From positions 248,001-312,000 of the forward strand of contig NZ_RXNU01000003.1 of NCBI RefSeq assembly GCF_003966225.1: DNA of 64,000 nucleotides, written 5' to 3'. Positions 8,198-17,123 of the stretch are shown piece by piece. The translations under genes were made by a program, and so were the position numbers. The stretch is from Shewanella canadensis. Lineage in GTDB: Bacteria; Pseudomonadota; Gammaproteobacteria; Enterobacterales; Shewanellaceae. How positions within the stretch are numbered: position 1 is the first letter of the stretch; every line of letters starts with the position of its first letter. The notes beneath the pieces are model-generated. The model saw nothing but the letters and a program-made list of their open reading frames with translations, ran no database searches and was not told the DNA's origin.

Positions 8198-8861
8198 AAA
8201 ACCAGGTATCACTATGTAGTGGCTGCCCTTGCTCCAGAGCGATATCTTTCAGCACCTGTTGCTTGACCCTTTTATGGGAAGCGATATTAATTCGGCTGAT
8301 GCGAACGGCATAGCCAAATCGACTTCTGCCCACCTGTGACAGTACGGCTTCAAAAAACAGTTTATCTAACCCTAAGATACGGCTGTAATGGCTCACCGCT
8401 TTTGAAAGAGAGCGATATTTGACGCCATCAAACTCAAAGCCCTGCTCATAGTCGCCGTTATCCAGCGGAATACCATTAACACTCAGTGGCCAACCCGGTG
8501 CATTGACTCTTTCTTTGGCGATCAGGTACATCATCCAGGCACTCTTCTTGAACCCTTCGAATACTTTACAGGAGAACTCAGAGTCGATGAGCTCTTGCTC
8601 TGTCCAATTGATACCGATTGCCAGATGTTTAGCGTAGATCCGCATAAGCTCATCTTTCACTGCGATCTGACAGTCCCAAATCGAAGTTAATTGGTTCTGT
8701 TTGGCCAGTTTTAAGCACTCTTTACAGGCGGGGATACTCAGGCTCTGATGTGGAGTAATGGCTGTGGCGTGGTATTCGAAGTTACCGTTACAGGGCTCAG
8801 CGCAAAACCAACAGGTATGGCGATAATCGAATGGTATATCGATAAGAGATAGGGAAGGCAT
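8196..8861 (-). CDS. conserved hypothetical protein with CxxC pairs
   Basis: A 221-residue soluble protein of unknown function. The N-terminal part carries CWFCAEPC (residues about 17-24) and CKEC (about 46-49), a spacing that suggests a small zinc-binding knuckle. The remainder is mixed helix with many aromatic residues and a basic C-terminal region (residues about 185-205) that could contact nucleic acid. I recognise no named family. The stop codon touches the terminator shared with cheV. Confidence 0.6.
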   Translation of the reverse strand: MPSLSLIDIPFDYRHTCWFCAEPCNGNFEYHATAITPHQSLSIPACKECLKLAKQNQLTSIWDCQIAVKDELMRIYAKHLAIGINWTEQELIDSEFSCKVFEGFKKSAWMMYLIAKERVNAPGWPLSVNGIPLDNGDYEQGFEFDGVKYRSLSKAVSHYSRILGLDKLFFEAVLSQVGRSRFGYAVRISRINIASHKRVKQQVLKDIALEQGQPLHSDTWF

Positions 8862-8978
8862 GGATATTAAGCTCGAGCATGGAGGGGGAGTCAGGCTTCT
8901 TAACCGTAATTTATCCTGTGAGGAGTGTTGTTAAGGTTAAGAAGCCACTTTCGCTCAGTAAGCGTTACTCAGCTTGTT

Positions 8979-9338
8979 TTATTCTTCTTCGATATTTACC
9001 AAAGACTGAGCAAGTACGATAGGATCAACTTCTAAACACTCTTTTTCGGCTTGCCAATCTGTGCCGATAAGAACGCCATCGTCGTTAAGATCTGACACCC
9101 AAAACTCCAGGAACTCAACCAGAGTGATAGAGACTGGCTGGTAGTTAGACCACTCTTCACTGCAATGTACTTTAGCATGCGCTTCAGTTGACCATAACGG
9201 CATAACATCAGTGTCTTCGTATTCAGAAGAGTCACATACAACCCAACCTTCACCAGTTTCATCCTGCAGTCCCCAGACGGCTTGGTGTTCTTTTACGTTT
9301 TCGATAAAGCTGGTAAGCAATGGATTTGTTTCAGTCAT
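8979..9338 (-). CDS. DUF2750 family protein
   Basis: Acidic cytosolic protein of 119 residues. The layout, a helix ending EHQAVWGLQDETGEGWVVCDS, then VMPLWSTEAHAKV, then SITLVEFLEFWVSDLNDDGVLIGTDW, corresponds to the DUF2750 family, which includes immunity-like and general acidic proteins of unknown function. The start has a suitable AGAGACC stretch upstream. No toxin-like partner lies next to it. Confidence 0.75.
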   Translation of the reverse strand: MTETNPLLTSFIENVKEHQAVWGLQDETGEGWVVCDSSEYEDTDVMPLWSTEAHAKVHCSEEWSNYQPVSITLVEFLEFWVSDLNDDGVLIGTDWQAEKECLEVDPIVLAQSLVNIEEE

Positions 9339-9598
9339 GTTAGGTCTCTTAGGTATGAATATTTAACCGACTCATTATACGGCATGAGCCGCATTCTCCA
9401 AGAAAATCTTTAGATTTAACCTGGCTAATTTTTGCAGAATAGAATAATTGCAATTTAATCTCACTTAATCGGGGATAAATACTTAATATATGCTGTCTGT
9501 ATCGTTATTATGGTCTGTACTAACGGCTACAGGCCATAGCCATGATTTTCATTTTTATTGGGCCGATATCTTTTTTATGCATTCTTGGAGTATTCATT

Positions 9599-10786
9599 TT
9601 GATTAAACATGTCCCGTTAGCCTCCCTGTTATTTTTTTCAAGCTTATCTTCAATGCCCGCCAGCGCCGATGACTTTGCCTCTTGTGTTATTAAACTAAAA
9701 GAGACCGCGCAAGAGCAAGGGCTATCGAGAGACACCATAGACAACACCTTGGCAAAGGTAAAATATGTATCTCGAGTTATCGAATTAGACAAGAAACAGC
9801 CGGAGTTTAGCCAAACGTTCGATAACTATTTCAGCAAAAGGGTGACCGACTGGCGCGTGAAGGAGGGGAGAAAGTTACTAAAAGAGAACCGAGAACTCCT
9901 CAATGAATTATCACAGAAATACGGGGTGCCGCCTCAATACCTGATGGCGTTTTGGGGGCTGGAAACTAACTTCGGCTCTTATAAAGGGAAAATGCCGGTA
10001 CTCGACTCTTTAGCAACGCTGGCCTGTGATCCCCGCCGTAGTAAATATTTCACCGGCGAATTGATGAAAGCCTTGAAGCTTAAAGAGGAGTATCAGTTTA
10101 AGTCCTCACAGATGGTCGGCTCATGGGCTGGCGCTATGGGCCACACACAATTTATGCCTAGTGCTTATGCAAAATATGCGGTCGATGGAGATGGCGACGG
10201 TAAAGCCGACCTTTGGAACAGCACCATTGACGCATTGACTTCAGCGGCAAACTTTTTGAATCAACTCGGCTGGCAACGTAATGAACGTTGGGGCCGTGAA
10301 GTCAAACTGCCCAATGATTTCAGTTATGGATACCTCGGTAAGGACAAGGCTCAACCTCTGGCCGAGTGGGTAAAACTTGGGGTGACTAAGAGTGATGATG
10401 CTCCTCTGTCTACACCGGATATGAACGCCGCACTCTATCTGCCTGCGGGACATACCGGCCCGGCATTTTTAGGCTATAAGAACTTTGATGTGATCATGCG
10501 ATGGAATCGTTCTGAGTTTTACGCCATTGCGGTAGGGCATCTGGCCGACAGAATCAATGGGGGTGTTAGTTTGGCCGTTAAGCCACCCAAGCAGGACAAT
10601 TTAAGTCGCGCCCGTGTCAAGTCGTTGCAGGCGAAGTTAAATGAGAAAGGATTCGATGTAGGAAAGCCTGATGGGGTGATGGGCAATAACTCCAAAACCG
10701 GTTTAAGAGCGTTTCAACTGAGTGTTGGACTGGTTGCAGATGGTTTTCCAAGTGAAGCGACCTTTAAGGCCTTAGGCGTTATTTAA
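9599..10786 (+). CDS. lytic murein transglycosylase, MltB-like, with peptidoglycan-binding domain
   Basis: Cleaves the glycan strand of peptidoglycan between MurNAc and GlcNAc with formation of 1,6-anhydro-MurNAc. The chain has a signal peptide (cleavage near SMPASA), an SLT_2/MltB catalytic domain with the likely catalytic glutamate in WGLETNFGS, the GSWAGAMGHTQFMPS signature, and a C-terminal PG_binding_1 domain (about the last 60 residues). There is no lipobox, so the mature enzyme is probably soluble in the periplasm. TTG at 9599 with GGAG eight bases before it gives a normal signal peptide. An upstream ATG at 9542 is the alternative. Confidence 0.88.
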   Translation: MIKHVPLASLLFFSSLSSMPASADDFASCVIKLKETAQEQGLSRDTIDNTLAKVKYVSRVIELDKKQPEFSQTFDNYFSKRVTDWRVKEGRKLLKENRELLNELSQKYGVPPQYLMAFWGLETNFGSYKGKMPVLDSLATLACDPRRSKYFTGELMKALKLKEEYQFKSSQMVGSWAGAMGHTQFMPSAYAKYAVDGDGDGKADLWNSTIDALTSAANFLNQLGWQRNERWGREVKLPNDFSYGYLGKDKAQPLAEWVKLGVTKSDDAPLSTPDMNAALYLPAGHTGPAFLGYKNFDVIMRWNRSEFYAIAVGHLADRINGGVSLAVKPPKQDNLSRARVKSLQAKLNEKGFDVGKPDGVMGNNSKTGLRAFQLSVGLVADGFPSEATFKALGVI

Positions 10787-10816
10787 GCCTGTTTGCATTA
10801 GCCACTCTCCATAATT

Positions 10817-10851
10817 AAGGTGTAATCACAATGATTGCACCTTTCTTTTTT
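10817..10851 (+). terminator. rho-independent terminator
   Basis: AAGGTGTAATCA-CAA-TGATTGCACCTT stem with one G-U pair, followed by TCTTTTTT. It closes the transglycosylase gene. Confidence 0.75.
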
Positions 10852-10956
10852 ATCAATTATATTATCCCTTTAATCGCTGTTAAATACCTATTGTCATTCG
10901 AATTCTGCCGACTGGTATGAATAACTGATATCTGAATCTGGAAGCTTGCAAAGCCT

Positions 10957-11829
10957 ATGAACTCAATGGATAACCTTTCTCACGCTCAAAAACAGCGCCT
11001 CGCTTTTATCGACTTTAGTTTGCAGTATTTTGGGCAGGTATCCCGTCAGGATCTCATTAAGAAATTCGCAACGGGCCTTGCCGCCGCGACGCGTGATTTT
11101 GCCAGTTATCGAGAGTTTGCACCGGTTAATATGACCCTGGTGCATCAGACGAAGAGTTATCATAGAAAACCTGAGTTTAAAGCCCTGTTTCAGCATGAAC
11201 CCGAAGGCATTTTACATGGTTTAGCGAAAGGCTTTGGTGATGGGCTGTCTCAGCCTATTTCGCCCAGTGAAATATGTATCGATGCGATTCAGTTGATCCA
11301 CCCTGATACCGAAATTATTGCGGCATTGATGCGCGCTATTCAAAATAAGCGGGCCTTAAAAGTTAAATATGTCTCGGTCTCCTCGGGTGAAAGAGAACGT
11401 GAGATAGTGCCCCATGCTCTGGTTAATAATGGTCAGAGGTGGCATGTCAGGGCATTCGACAGGACTCACCAGGTATTTACCGATTTCGTGGTGACCCGTA
11501 TCAAAGCCATCTCAAGTGCGAGTAGTGAGCCTAAGTTCAATGAGACTCAGGTAAAAGACACTCAATGGGATAATATGATCACTTTGAACCTGATCCCTCA
11601 TCCAAGCCTAGATCACCCTGAAGCGATTGCACTGGATTACCAGATGCAAGATAACAAGTTGGAAGTGGTGACAAGAGCGGCGTTAGCGGGATACCTGTTA
11701 AGGCAATGGAGCGTAGATTGCTCAGCAAAACATCAAATTAGCTCAGGTGTTTGCCAATTAGCGCTGTTGAATCTGGACGTTCTCAGTCAGGTTGAACACC
11801 TTACCATAGTGCCCGGTGGCGGGCGATAA
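10957..11829 (+). CDS. WYL-domain transcriptional regulator, CapW/BrxR-like
   Basis: Three-part regulator: an N-terminal winged helix (residues about 8-55, with RLAFIDFSLQYFGQVSRQDL), a central WYL domain (about 125-195, with ALKVKYVSVSSGERERE and RWHVRAFDR), and a C-terminal extension. The N-terminal pattern of a first helix reading FID, then a glycine turn and a second recognition helix followed by an aspartate-led DFASY helix, resembles the CapW/BrxR repressors known from anti-phage islands. No defence genes lie nearby. The gene is 80 bases ahead of slyD on the same strand and could be a separate unit. Confidence 0.82.
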   Translation: MNSMDNLSHAQKQRLAFIDFSLQYFGQVSRQDLIKKFATGLAAATRDFASYREFAPVNMTLVHQTKSYHRKPEFKALFQHEPEGILHGLAKGFGDGLSQPISPSEICIDAIQLIHPDTEIIAALMRAIQNKRALKVKYVSVSSGEREREIVPHALVNNGQRWHVRAFDRTHQVFTDFVVTRIKAISSASSEPKFNETQVKDTQWDNMITLNLIPHPSLDHPEAIALDYQMQDNKLEVVTRAALAGYLLRQWSVDCSAKHQISSGVCQLALLNLDVLSQVEHLTIVPGGGR

Positions 11830-11911
11830 TTTAGGTTAGGGCTAGAGAGTACAAATGAGTTTTGCTAAGCTGCGACTCAAAACAGAGTCAACAGACAGTT
11901 AAGGACATTTA

Positions 11912-12394
11912 ATGAGCATTAAAAACGATATGGTTGTTCAGTTTAATTACACATTACGCGATGAACAGGGAGAGGTGTTAGAGACAAATGAAGGTCTCGA
12001 TCCAATTGCGTATCTCCATGGCCATGACAACATGATGCCGGGTGTCGAAGATGCGATTAATGGTAAACAAGCCGGTGAGAAGTTTTCTGTCACCCTACCT
12101 GCGGCAACAACCTACGGCGAGCGTAATGAAGATTGTGAGCAGCGCGTATCAGTTAAGCACCTAGAGGGCGCAAAAATTTGGAAGCCGGGAATGCGTGCGC
12201 TAATCAACACAGATCAGGGTCAGCGTCAGGTGACCATTATTAAAGTGGGTAAGTTTATGGCGACGGTCGACATCAACCATCCGTTAGCCGGTCGTGAATT
12301 GACATTTGACATTGAAATTGTCGATGCACGTGATGCGACAGATGAAGAGAAAGCACACGGTCATGCCCATGGTAAGGGCGGTCATCATCACTAA
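11912..12394 (+). CDS. slyD: FKBP-type peptidyl-prolyl isomerase SlyD
   Basis: Cytosolic prolyl isomerase, chaperone and nickel-binding protein. The FKBP domain is split by the insert-in-flap domain (about residues 75-120), as is typical for SlyD, and the chain begins with the usual short MSIKNDMVVQFNYTL strand. The C-terminal tail is histidine-rich (AHGHAHGKGGHHH) and could hold metal, although it is much shorter than the E. coli tail and has no cysteines. AAGGA precedes the start. A strong terminator follows. Confidence 0.93.
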   Translation: MSIKNDMVVQFNYTLRDEQGEVLETNEGLDPIAYLHGHDNMMPGVEDAINGKQAGEKFSVTLPAATTYGERNEDCEQRVSVKHLEGAKIWKPGMRALINTDQGQRQVTIIKVGKFMATVDINHPLAGRELTFDIEIVDARDATDEEKAHGHAHGKGGHHH

Positions 12395-12411
12395 TAAATG
12401 AGTGTATGAAG

Positions 12412-12446
12412 AAAAACCAGCAATTTTTTGCTGGTTTTTTTGTTTT
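12412..12446 (+). terminator. rho-independent terminator
   Basis: AAAAACCAGCA-loop-TGCTGGTTTTTTT, 18 bases after slyD. Long T-run. Confidence 0.85.
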
Positions 12447-12469
12447 TATGAAGAGATAAAGGTTGGCGT

Positions 12470-12691
12470 ATGGTTATCGAATTTTCACAAGGCAAAATTA
12501 TTCTGACTCCTTTCGAAGTTCAGGTGAGGTTATCCACTTCAGGTACGACCATGTATGCCATGGTGGAGGATATTAAGTTCAATGACGAGGCCTTGATCAT
12601 CAATGCCGATGCCGGCGCCGTCAGATGGAGCCTGAGACTAGACACGCTCGAGCAGCTTAACGCAATCCGCGAAGAGCTCGGCATCGGGTAA
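12470..12691 (+). CDS. DUF3389-like small protein
   Basis: A 73-residue protein, predicted all-beta plus one C-terminal helix. It opens MVIEFSQGKIILTPFEVQVRL and closes with WSLRLDTLEQLNAIREELGI, resembling the DUF3389 family found in Vibrio and Shewanella. The role is unknown. AGATAAAGG lies upstream. Its stop codon falls inside the first copy of a 37-base direct repeat shared with the 3' end of the neighbouring glutathione-reductase gene. Confidence 0.7.
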   Translation: MVIEFSQGKIILTPFEVQVRLSTSGTTMYAMVEDIKFNDEALIINADAGAVRWSLRLDTLEQLNAIREELGIG

Positions 12692-12723
12692 TCAATATAC
12701 GGGCCCTTAGGAACGATTCTGCT
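12687..12723. repeat. direct repeat copy A (partner at 12815-12851)
   Basis: 37 bases matching 12815-12851 at 35 positions. Copy B encodes part of the C-terminus of the glutathionyl-hydroquinone reductase. Copy A covers the DUF3389 stop codon and noncoding DNA. The 3' part of copy A also joins a hairpin with GGAACGA and TCGTTCC arms at 12710-12744. Confidence 0.75.
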
Positions 12724-12776
12724 TCAAGCAACAGAACTCGTTCCGTAATGGCCGATTCGTATGGGCTTAGTATCGA

Positions 12777-13802
12777 CTAGCGTTTGTCAGCCTTGTCTCG
12801 TCCATGCGGACTCAGGTAATCAATAAACGGGCCCTTAGGCACGATTCTGCTCGGATTAATCTGATCGTGGCTGAAATAATAGTGTTGCTTAATATGTTCA
12901 AAGTTAACCGTCGCTTTGATGCCTTCAACTTGGTATAACTCTCTCAGATAAGCTGAAATTGAAGGGTATTGCTCGATCGTCTGTCTGTTTGCTTTAAAGT
13001 GGCCCACATAAACAGAGTCGAATCGGATCAGGGTGGTAAACAGACGCCAATCGGCTTCGGTTATCGTCTCACCTGTTAAGTATCGCTTCCCTTGTAATAT
13101 CTTTTCTACCTTGTCCAGGGCGTCAAACAGACTGTCGAAGGCTTCATTATACGCCTCCTGACTGGTTGCAAACCCGGCTCGGTAGACGCCATTATTTATC
13201 GAGGAGTAGACCCAGTCATTGATCTCATCGATATCTTCTCTCAGTGCCTCAGGGTAAAGGTCTATTGTGTTCCCGGTGAGGTGATTGAAGGCGGAGTTGA
13301 AGATTCGAATGATATCCGAAGATTCATTGTTCACAATCGTTTTCGTTTTCTTATCCCAGAGTACGGGTACTGTTACCCGGCCTGTGTAATCAGCAGAGGC
13401 GGCCTGATAGATTTGATACAGGAAATCTTTGCCGTTGAGCCGGTCGGTTTCAGCCCCTTTGATGTGCGAGGCTGCATCGCTCTGATTCGGGCCGGAGAAC
13501 TCCCAGCCGTTATCTAACATATGGGGTTCTACCACAGAGACGCTGATATAGGCTTGCAGAGATTTTAGCTCCCTGAATATCAAGGTTCGGTGCGCCCACG
13601 GGCAGGCAAGGGAGACATAAAGATGATAGCGCTGCGCTTCGGCGATAAATTCGGGTTCGTTTTCATTCACAGACTCTCCTTCGGAGGTTATCCAGTGCCT
13701 GAACTGTGACTTCTCACGTACAAATTTACCGCCGTTCTCTTTGGTTGGATACCACTGGTCCTTCCACACGCCGTCTTGAAGTAATCCCATAACTTTTCTC
13801 AT
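12777..13802 (-). CDS. yqjG: glutathionyl-hydroquinone reductase / omega-class GST
   Basis: Member of the Xi/ECM4 group of glutathione transferases, which reductively remove glutathione from glutathionyl-hydroquinones. The active-site motif is VSLACPWAHRTLIFR (catalytic Cys about residue 61), followed by the thioredoxin-like domain and the all-helical C-terminal domain. The sequence NESSDIIRIFN fits the conserved glutathione-binding segment. Length (341 from this start) matches the family. A longer frame begins at 13907, but only the ATG at 13802 leaves the family's usual N-terminus and has an AGAGA upstream. Confidence 0.88.
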   Translation of the reverse strand: MRKVMGLLQDGVWKDQWYPTKENGGKFVREKSQFRHWITSEGESVNENEPEFIAEAQRYHLYVSLACPWAHRTLIFRELKSLQAYISVSVVEPHMLDNGWEFSGPNQSDAASHIKGAETDRLNGKDFLYQIYQAASADYTGRVTVPVLWDKKTKTIVNNESSDIIRIFNSAFNHLTGNTIDLYPEALREDIDEINDWVYSSINNGVYRAGFATSQEAYNEAFDSLFDALDKVEKILQGKRYLTGETITEADWRLFTTLIRFDSVYVGHFKANRQTIEQYPSISAYLRELYQVEGIKATVNFEHIKQHYYFSHDQINPSRIVPKGPFIDYLSPHGRDKADKR

Positions 13803-13959
13803 TATCGTCTCTTTGATGTATTGAGTGTAGGCGGTGATATTCAACAGGAAAAGCGAAAAGACTCGACAAGAATGAACGATTTTATTGAACGTTTGGGTCA
13901 TAGCCATCGCTAAGGTATGATGTCGGTCACAAAATTGATGGCAAATTTAAAGGAAAAGA

Positions 13960-14631
13960 ATGTCTACAAGAGTATTAGAGCGCATTACTATAGAGCCTGA
14001 ATCAACCGCTACGGCTTGTGTGATCTGGTTGCACGGTTTGGGCGACTCGGGTGCAGGCTTTGCGCCTGTCGTACCGGCTTTAGGACTGCCTGATGATCAC
14101 AGCATCCGATTTATTTTCCCCCATGCCCCGGAGCAGGCAGTAACCATTAATCAAGGTTATGTGATGCGAGCCTGGTATGACATTAAGGGCATGGATCTGC
14201 ATAACAGGGCCGATATGCCGGGCGTGCTTGAGTCTGAAATTGCTGTTTGTGGATTAATACAGGAACAGATAGATGCCGGCATTCCTGCCGATAAAATCGT
14301 ATTGGCTGGCTTTAGTCAGGGGGGCGTCATGAGCCTCTTCAGTGGATTAAGGTTTCCTGAAACGTTAGCGGGGATCATGGCACTGTCTTGTTATCTGCCG
14401 ACGGCAGATCAATTACCCTCAGAGCTGAGCGAGGCGAATAAGGCGACACCAATTTTACAGCACCACGGTGAGCAAGATGATGTCGTACCTGTAACAGCCG
14501 GCAAGATGGCTAACGAGATGTTAATCACTAATGGTTATGATGTAGAGTGGAAAACCTACACTATGCCTCACACCGTTCTGCCCCAACAGTTGACCGACAT
14601 CGCAAAATGGCTCAAAAGTAGATTAGCTTAA
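13960..14631 (+). CDS. carboxylesterase / acyl-protein-thioesterase-type alpha/beta hydrolase
   Basis: Serine hydrolase of the phospholipase/carboxylesterase group, soluble in the cytosol. The nucleophile lies in GFSQGG (Ser about residue 114). The oxyanion loop is WLHGLGDSG, and aspartate and histidine of the triad are found in GEQDDVVP and MPHTV. Length (223) equals that of bacterial EstB/YpfH-like esterases. Start supported by AAAGGA upstream. Divergent from the GST gene with a spacing of 157 bases. The natural substrate is unknown. Confidence 0.88.
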   Translation: MSTRVLERITIEPESTATACVIWLHGLGDSGAGFAPVVPALGLPDDHSIRFIFPHAPEQAVTINQGYVMRAWYDIKGMDLHNRADMPGVLESEIAVCGLIQEQIDAGIPADKIVLAGFSQGGVMSLFSGLRFPETLAGIMALSCYLPTADQLPSELSEANKATPILQHHGEQDDVVPVTAGKMANEMLITNGYDVEWKTYTMPHTVLPQQLTDIAKWLKSRLA

Positions 14632-14747
14632 GTTAATGCTTGGTTAATAGAATGGTGTTTGGTGGTGTTGGTGTGTAACGACTTGTTCATAAATACAGAC
14701 AATCGTTTTGAAACGCGTAAAGCGCTAACGCGTTGAAATAAAAAACT

Positions 14748-14772
14748 AAGCCTGGTGGGTGTACAGGCTTTT
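14748..14772 (+). terminator. probable rho-independent terminator
   Basis: AAGCCTG-GTGGGTGTA-CAGGCTT followed by TT and A-rich DNA, 115 bases after the esterase gene. Confidence 0.55.
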
Positions 14773-14886
14773 AAAAATTCCCTTCGCACCACCCTGAACC
14801 CCTGGTTCTTTCTGTTCTTATATGTGGACAATAGGTTATACAATATGCTTTGAAAATAAACATTTAGCCCACGTTTATTCATAAAG

Positions 14887-14919
14887 TTGACACAATTTCG
14901 ATATATTCTTTGCTATGAT
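14887..14919 (+). promoter_or_regulatory. promoter candidate for the nucleotidase gene
   Basis: TTGACA at 14887 and an extended -10 element TGCTATGAT ending at 14919, 78 bases ahead of the start codon. The 21-base spacing is long, so the extended -10 element may be the main determinant. Confidence 0.45.
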
Positions 14920-14996
14920 GCTGTCAGCGAGATCATAGAATCCGTAATTGTAAAAAATGATGGTAATTAATTAAAGATAATCTAGGGGTTGATTGA

Positions 14997-16910
14997 ATGA
15001 CTAGTAAATTAATAAAAGGCTTAGTTGCCACAGCAGTATTAGCGGCATTAGCGGGTTGTAATAGTAATGATGATACTGTTGCACCAGAAAGTACTAAATT
15101 TAACTTAACAATTGCGCATATTAACGATACGCACTCAAGCTTTGATCCGACTTCTGTTGATTTTACAGCTCAAATTAATGAAGAAGATTTTAGTGTTCGT
15201 AGTTCCGCTGGTGGCTATCCTCGAGTAGCTACAGCATTAAAAAATGCACGTTCAGCAGCTAATGATTCCGGTAAGCCATTTCTTGCTTTACACGGTGGTG
15301 ATGCTTTTCAAGGCTCTCTATATTTCAACGTACTTAAAGGTGCAGGTAATGCAACTTTGTTACGTGAGATGAATCTTGATGCAATGACAATCGGTAATCA
15401 CGAATTTGATTTAGGCAATGAGCCATTGATTGAATTTGCTAATAAAGTCGATTTTCCTATTCTGGCGGCAAACCTTGATATTAGCGCTGACTCACAAATG
15501 AGTGATGTTTCTAATATCATGCCTTATATGATAAAAGAGTTTAATGATGAGAAAGTCGGTGTCTTTGGTCTTGTTCTAGAAGATATGGAAAGTATTTCAT
15601 CTCCAGGTAAAGATCTTGTCTTCAAAAAAGAGATAGAAACTGCCCAAGCGACTGTTGATGCATTAAAAGAAATGGGAGTTGATAAAGTCATTATGGTAAG
15701 CCATATAGGCTTAGACCGTGATATCCGTATTGCAGAAAGTGTAAACGGTGTTGACGTAATTGTCGGCGGCCATTCTCATACTTTACTCGGCGATTTTAAT
15801 AATATCGGTAATGGCAACGGCTCTGCGATTGCTGGTTATGCAGAGATGTTCACTAACCCTAATGGCACTACCAAGACGTGTATTGTACAAGCTGGTGACA
15901 TTGCACAGGCAGTTGGTCAGGTTGATGTTAGTTTTGAAAATGGTGAGATAACTGTGTGTGAGGGTAACAATACCTTACTTATTGATAATGATTTTAAACA
16001 TAAATATGACGGTGAAAATCGTGAAGCACTGACCGAAGCAGACCAGACTTCAGCTGAAAAATTTGTGTCTGAACAAAATAATATCGCCATCACAGAAGAA
16101 GATGCTCTGTTGCGCAGCATTATTGACATTGATTACAAACCATTAATTGAAGAGTTTGAAGGTAAAGTTATTGGTCAAGTATTTGATGCCAATGATCCAA
16201 CCGATACTGGCATGTTAGATCATGTTCGCCAACCAGGTGTTGCACGCAAAGGTGCATCTTTACCTGTCACTGGTTCAGAAGCTGGCGCTCAAGTAGCTAC
16301 TTCGATGGTTTGGAAACTTAATAAACAAGGCTATGGCGTTGATATGGCCATCACCAATAATGGTGGCGTACGTAACAGTATCGTTGCAGGGCCAGATGGA
16401 TTGACTGCTGGATATATCGTCGGTTCGCTTCTTTACTTTAGTAATGAACTCGCCATTGTTGAGCTTAAAGGCGCTGATATTACTCAATTGCTTGAAGATA
16501 CTATCAACTATTCGTTGACTACGTCTTCGGGATCTTTCCCAACTTTTGCTAACGTTGAGTTTACGTTTAACGGTCTAGCTGTTGCTGGTGAGCAGATTGA
16601 AGGCTTAAACATTTGTCCAGAAGGTGTTTCAGCGGGTAACTGTTCGGCGATTAATTCTGATACTGTCTATAAAATTGCGACAAATGCCTACATTGCTGGT
16701 GGTAAAGACGGTTACGAGATTTTTAATACTAAGAAACAGTCGGATGTTGTTCTTTCTGGATTTGTTGATAATGAGTCAATGATTGAATATGTCGAGGCAT
16801 TGACATCAGAAGGTAAAGCATTGGAAGAAATTCCTACAGGCCTAACCTTTATAGCGCCAGCTGGATTCATAATTGACAACCCTATTGTTAAATCGGAAGA
16901 CAATCAATAA
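14997..16910 (+). CDS. 5'-nucleotidase / UshA-like lipoprotein
   Basis: Probable secreted lipoprotein that dephosphorylates nucleotides or related phosphoesters. The signal peptide ends in the lipobox LAGC (Cys about residue 21). The metallophosphatase domain follows: IAHINDTHSSFDP near residue 42, LHGGDAFQGS, GNHEFDLG and GGHSHTLLGD carry the metal ligands. The C-terminal 5_nucleotid_C domain shows NNGGVRNSI and AYIAGGKDGYEIF, the latter close to the substrate-stacking segment. Length of 637 is at the upper end of the family. Codons are more AT-rich than in the neighbours. Alone between promoter and terminator. Confidence 0.88.
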   Translation: MTSKLIKGLVATAVLAALAGCNSNDDTVAPESTKFNLTIAHINDTHSSFDPTSVDFTAQINEEDFSVRSSAGGYPRVATALKNARSAANDSGKPFLALHGGDAFQGSLYFNVLKGAGNATLLREMNLDAMTIGNHEFDLGNEPLIEFANKVDFPILAANLDISADSQMSDVSNIMPYMIKEFNDEKVGVFGLVLEDMESISSPGKDLVFKKEIETAQATVDALKEMGVDKVIMVSHIGLDRDIRIAESVNGVDVIVGGHSHTLLGDFNNIGNGNGSAIAGYAEMFTNPNGTTKTCIVQAGDIAQAVGQVDVSFENGEITVCEGNNTLLIDNDFKHKYDGENREALTEADQTSAEKFVSEQNNIAITEEDALLRSIIDIDYKPLIEEFEGKVIGQVFDANDPTDTGMLDHVRQPGVARKGASLPVTGSEAGAQVATSMVWKLNKQGYGVDMAITNNGGVRNSIVAGPDGLTAGYIVGSLLYFSNELAIVELKGADITQLLEDTINYSLTTSSGSFPTFANVEFTFNGLAVAGEQIEGLNICPEGVSAGNCSAINSDTVYKIATNAYIAGGKDGYEIFNTKKQSDVVLSGFVDNESMIEYVEALTSEGKALEEIPTGLTFIAPAGFIIDNPIVKSEDNQ

Positions 16911-16986
16911 TCTGAACGCTGAAACGAGATTCTACTTTACTTAACTATTGATTGGGTTGAATCGAAATTCAAAGTGTTGTCTAACT

Positions 16987-17017
16987 AAAACTGCCGCTAA
17001 TTAGCGGCAGTTTTTTT
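16987..17017 (+). terminator. rho-independent terminator
   Basis: AAACTGCCGCTAA paired with TTAGCGGCAGTTT and followed by seven T, about 80 bases after the nucleotidase gene. Confidence 0.85.
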
Positions 17018-17123
17018 AAGTATTTATCAATGAATTATCAGTAGTGGCTAAATTGTTTATTTCATTTCAATCAGAAAAGTTAAGGCTATGGCTTGAAAAT
17101 TATTTTTACGTCCTTATATCTAA

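Larger units (their letters stand above)
14632..14996. other. intergenic region between esterase and nucleotidase
   Basis: Contains a hairpin built on AACGCGT and ACGCGTT around 14711-14734, a terminator at 14748-14772, and a promoter at 14887-14919. A start-to-stop frame on the minus strand (14628-14882) has no ribosome-binding site or protein-like composition and was not called. Confidence 0.5.

Noticed and set aside
14628..14882. Minus-strand frame of 84 codons after the esterase gene
   Set aside because: It spans a terminator hairpin, lacks a ribosome-binding site and has an unnatural, very basic composition.
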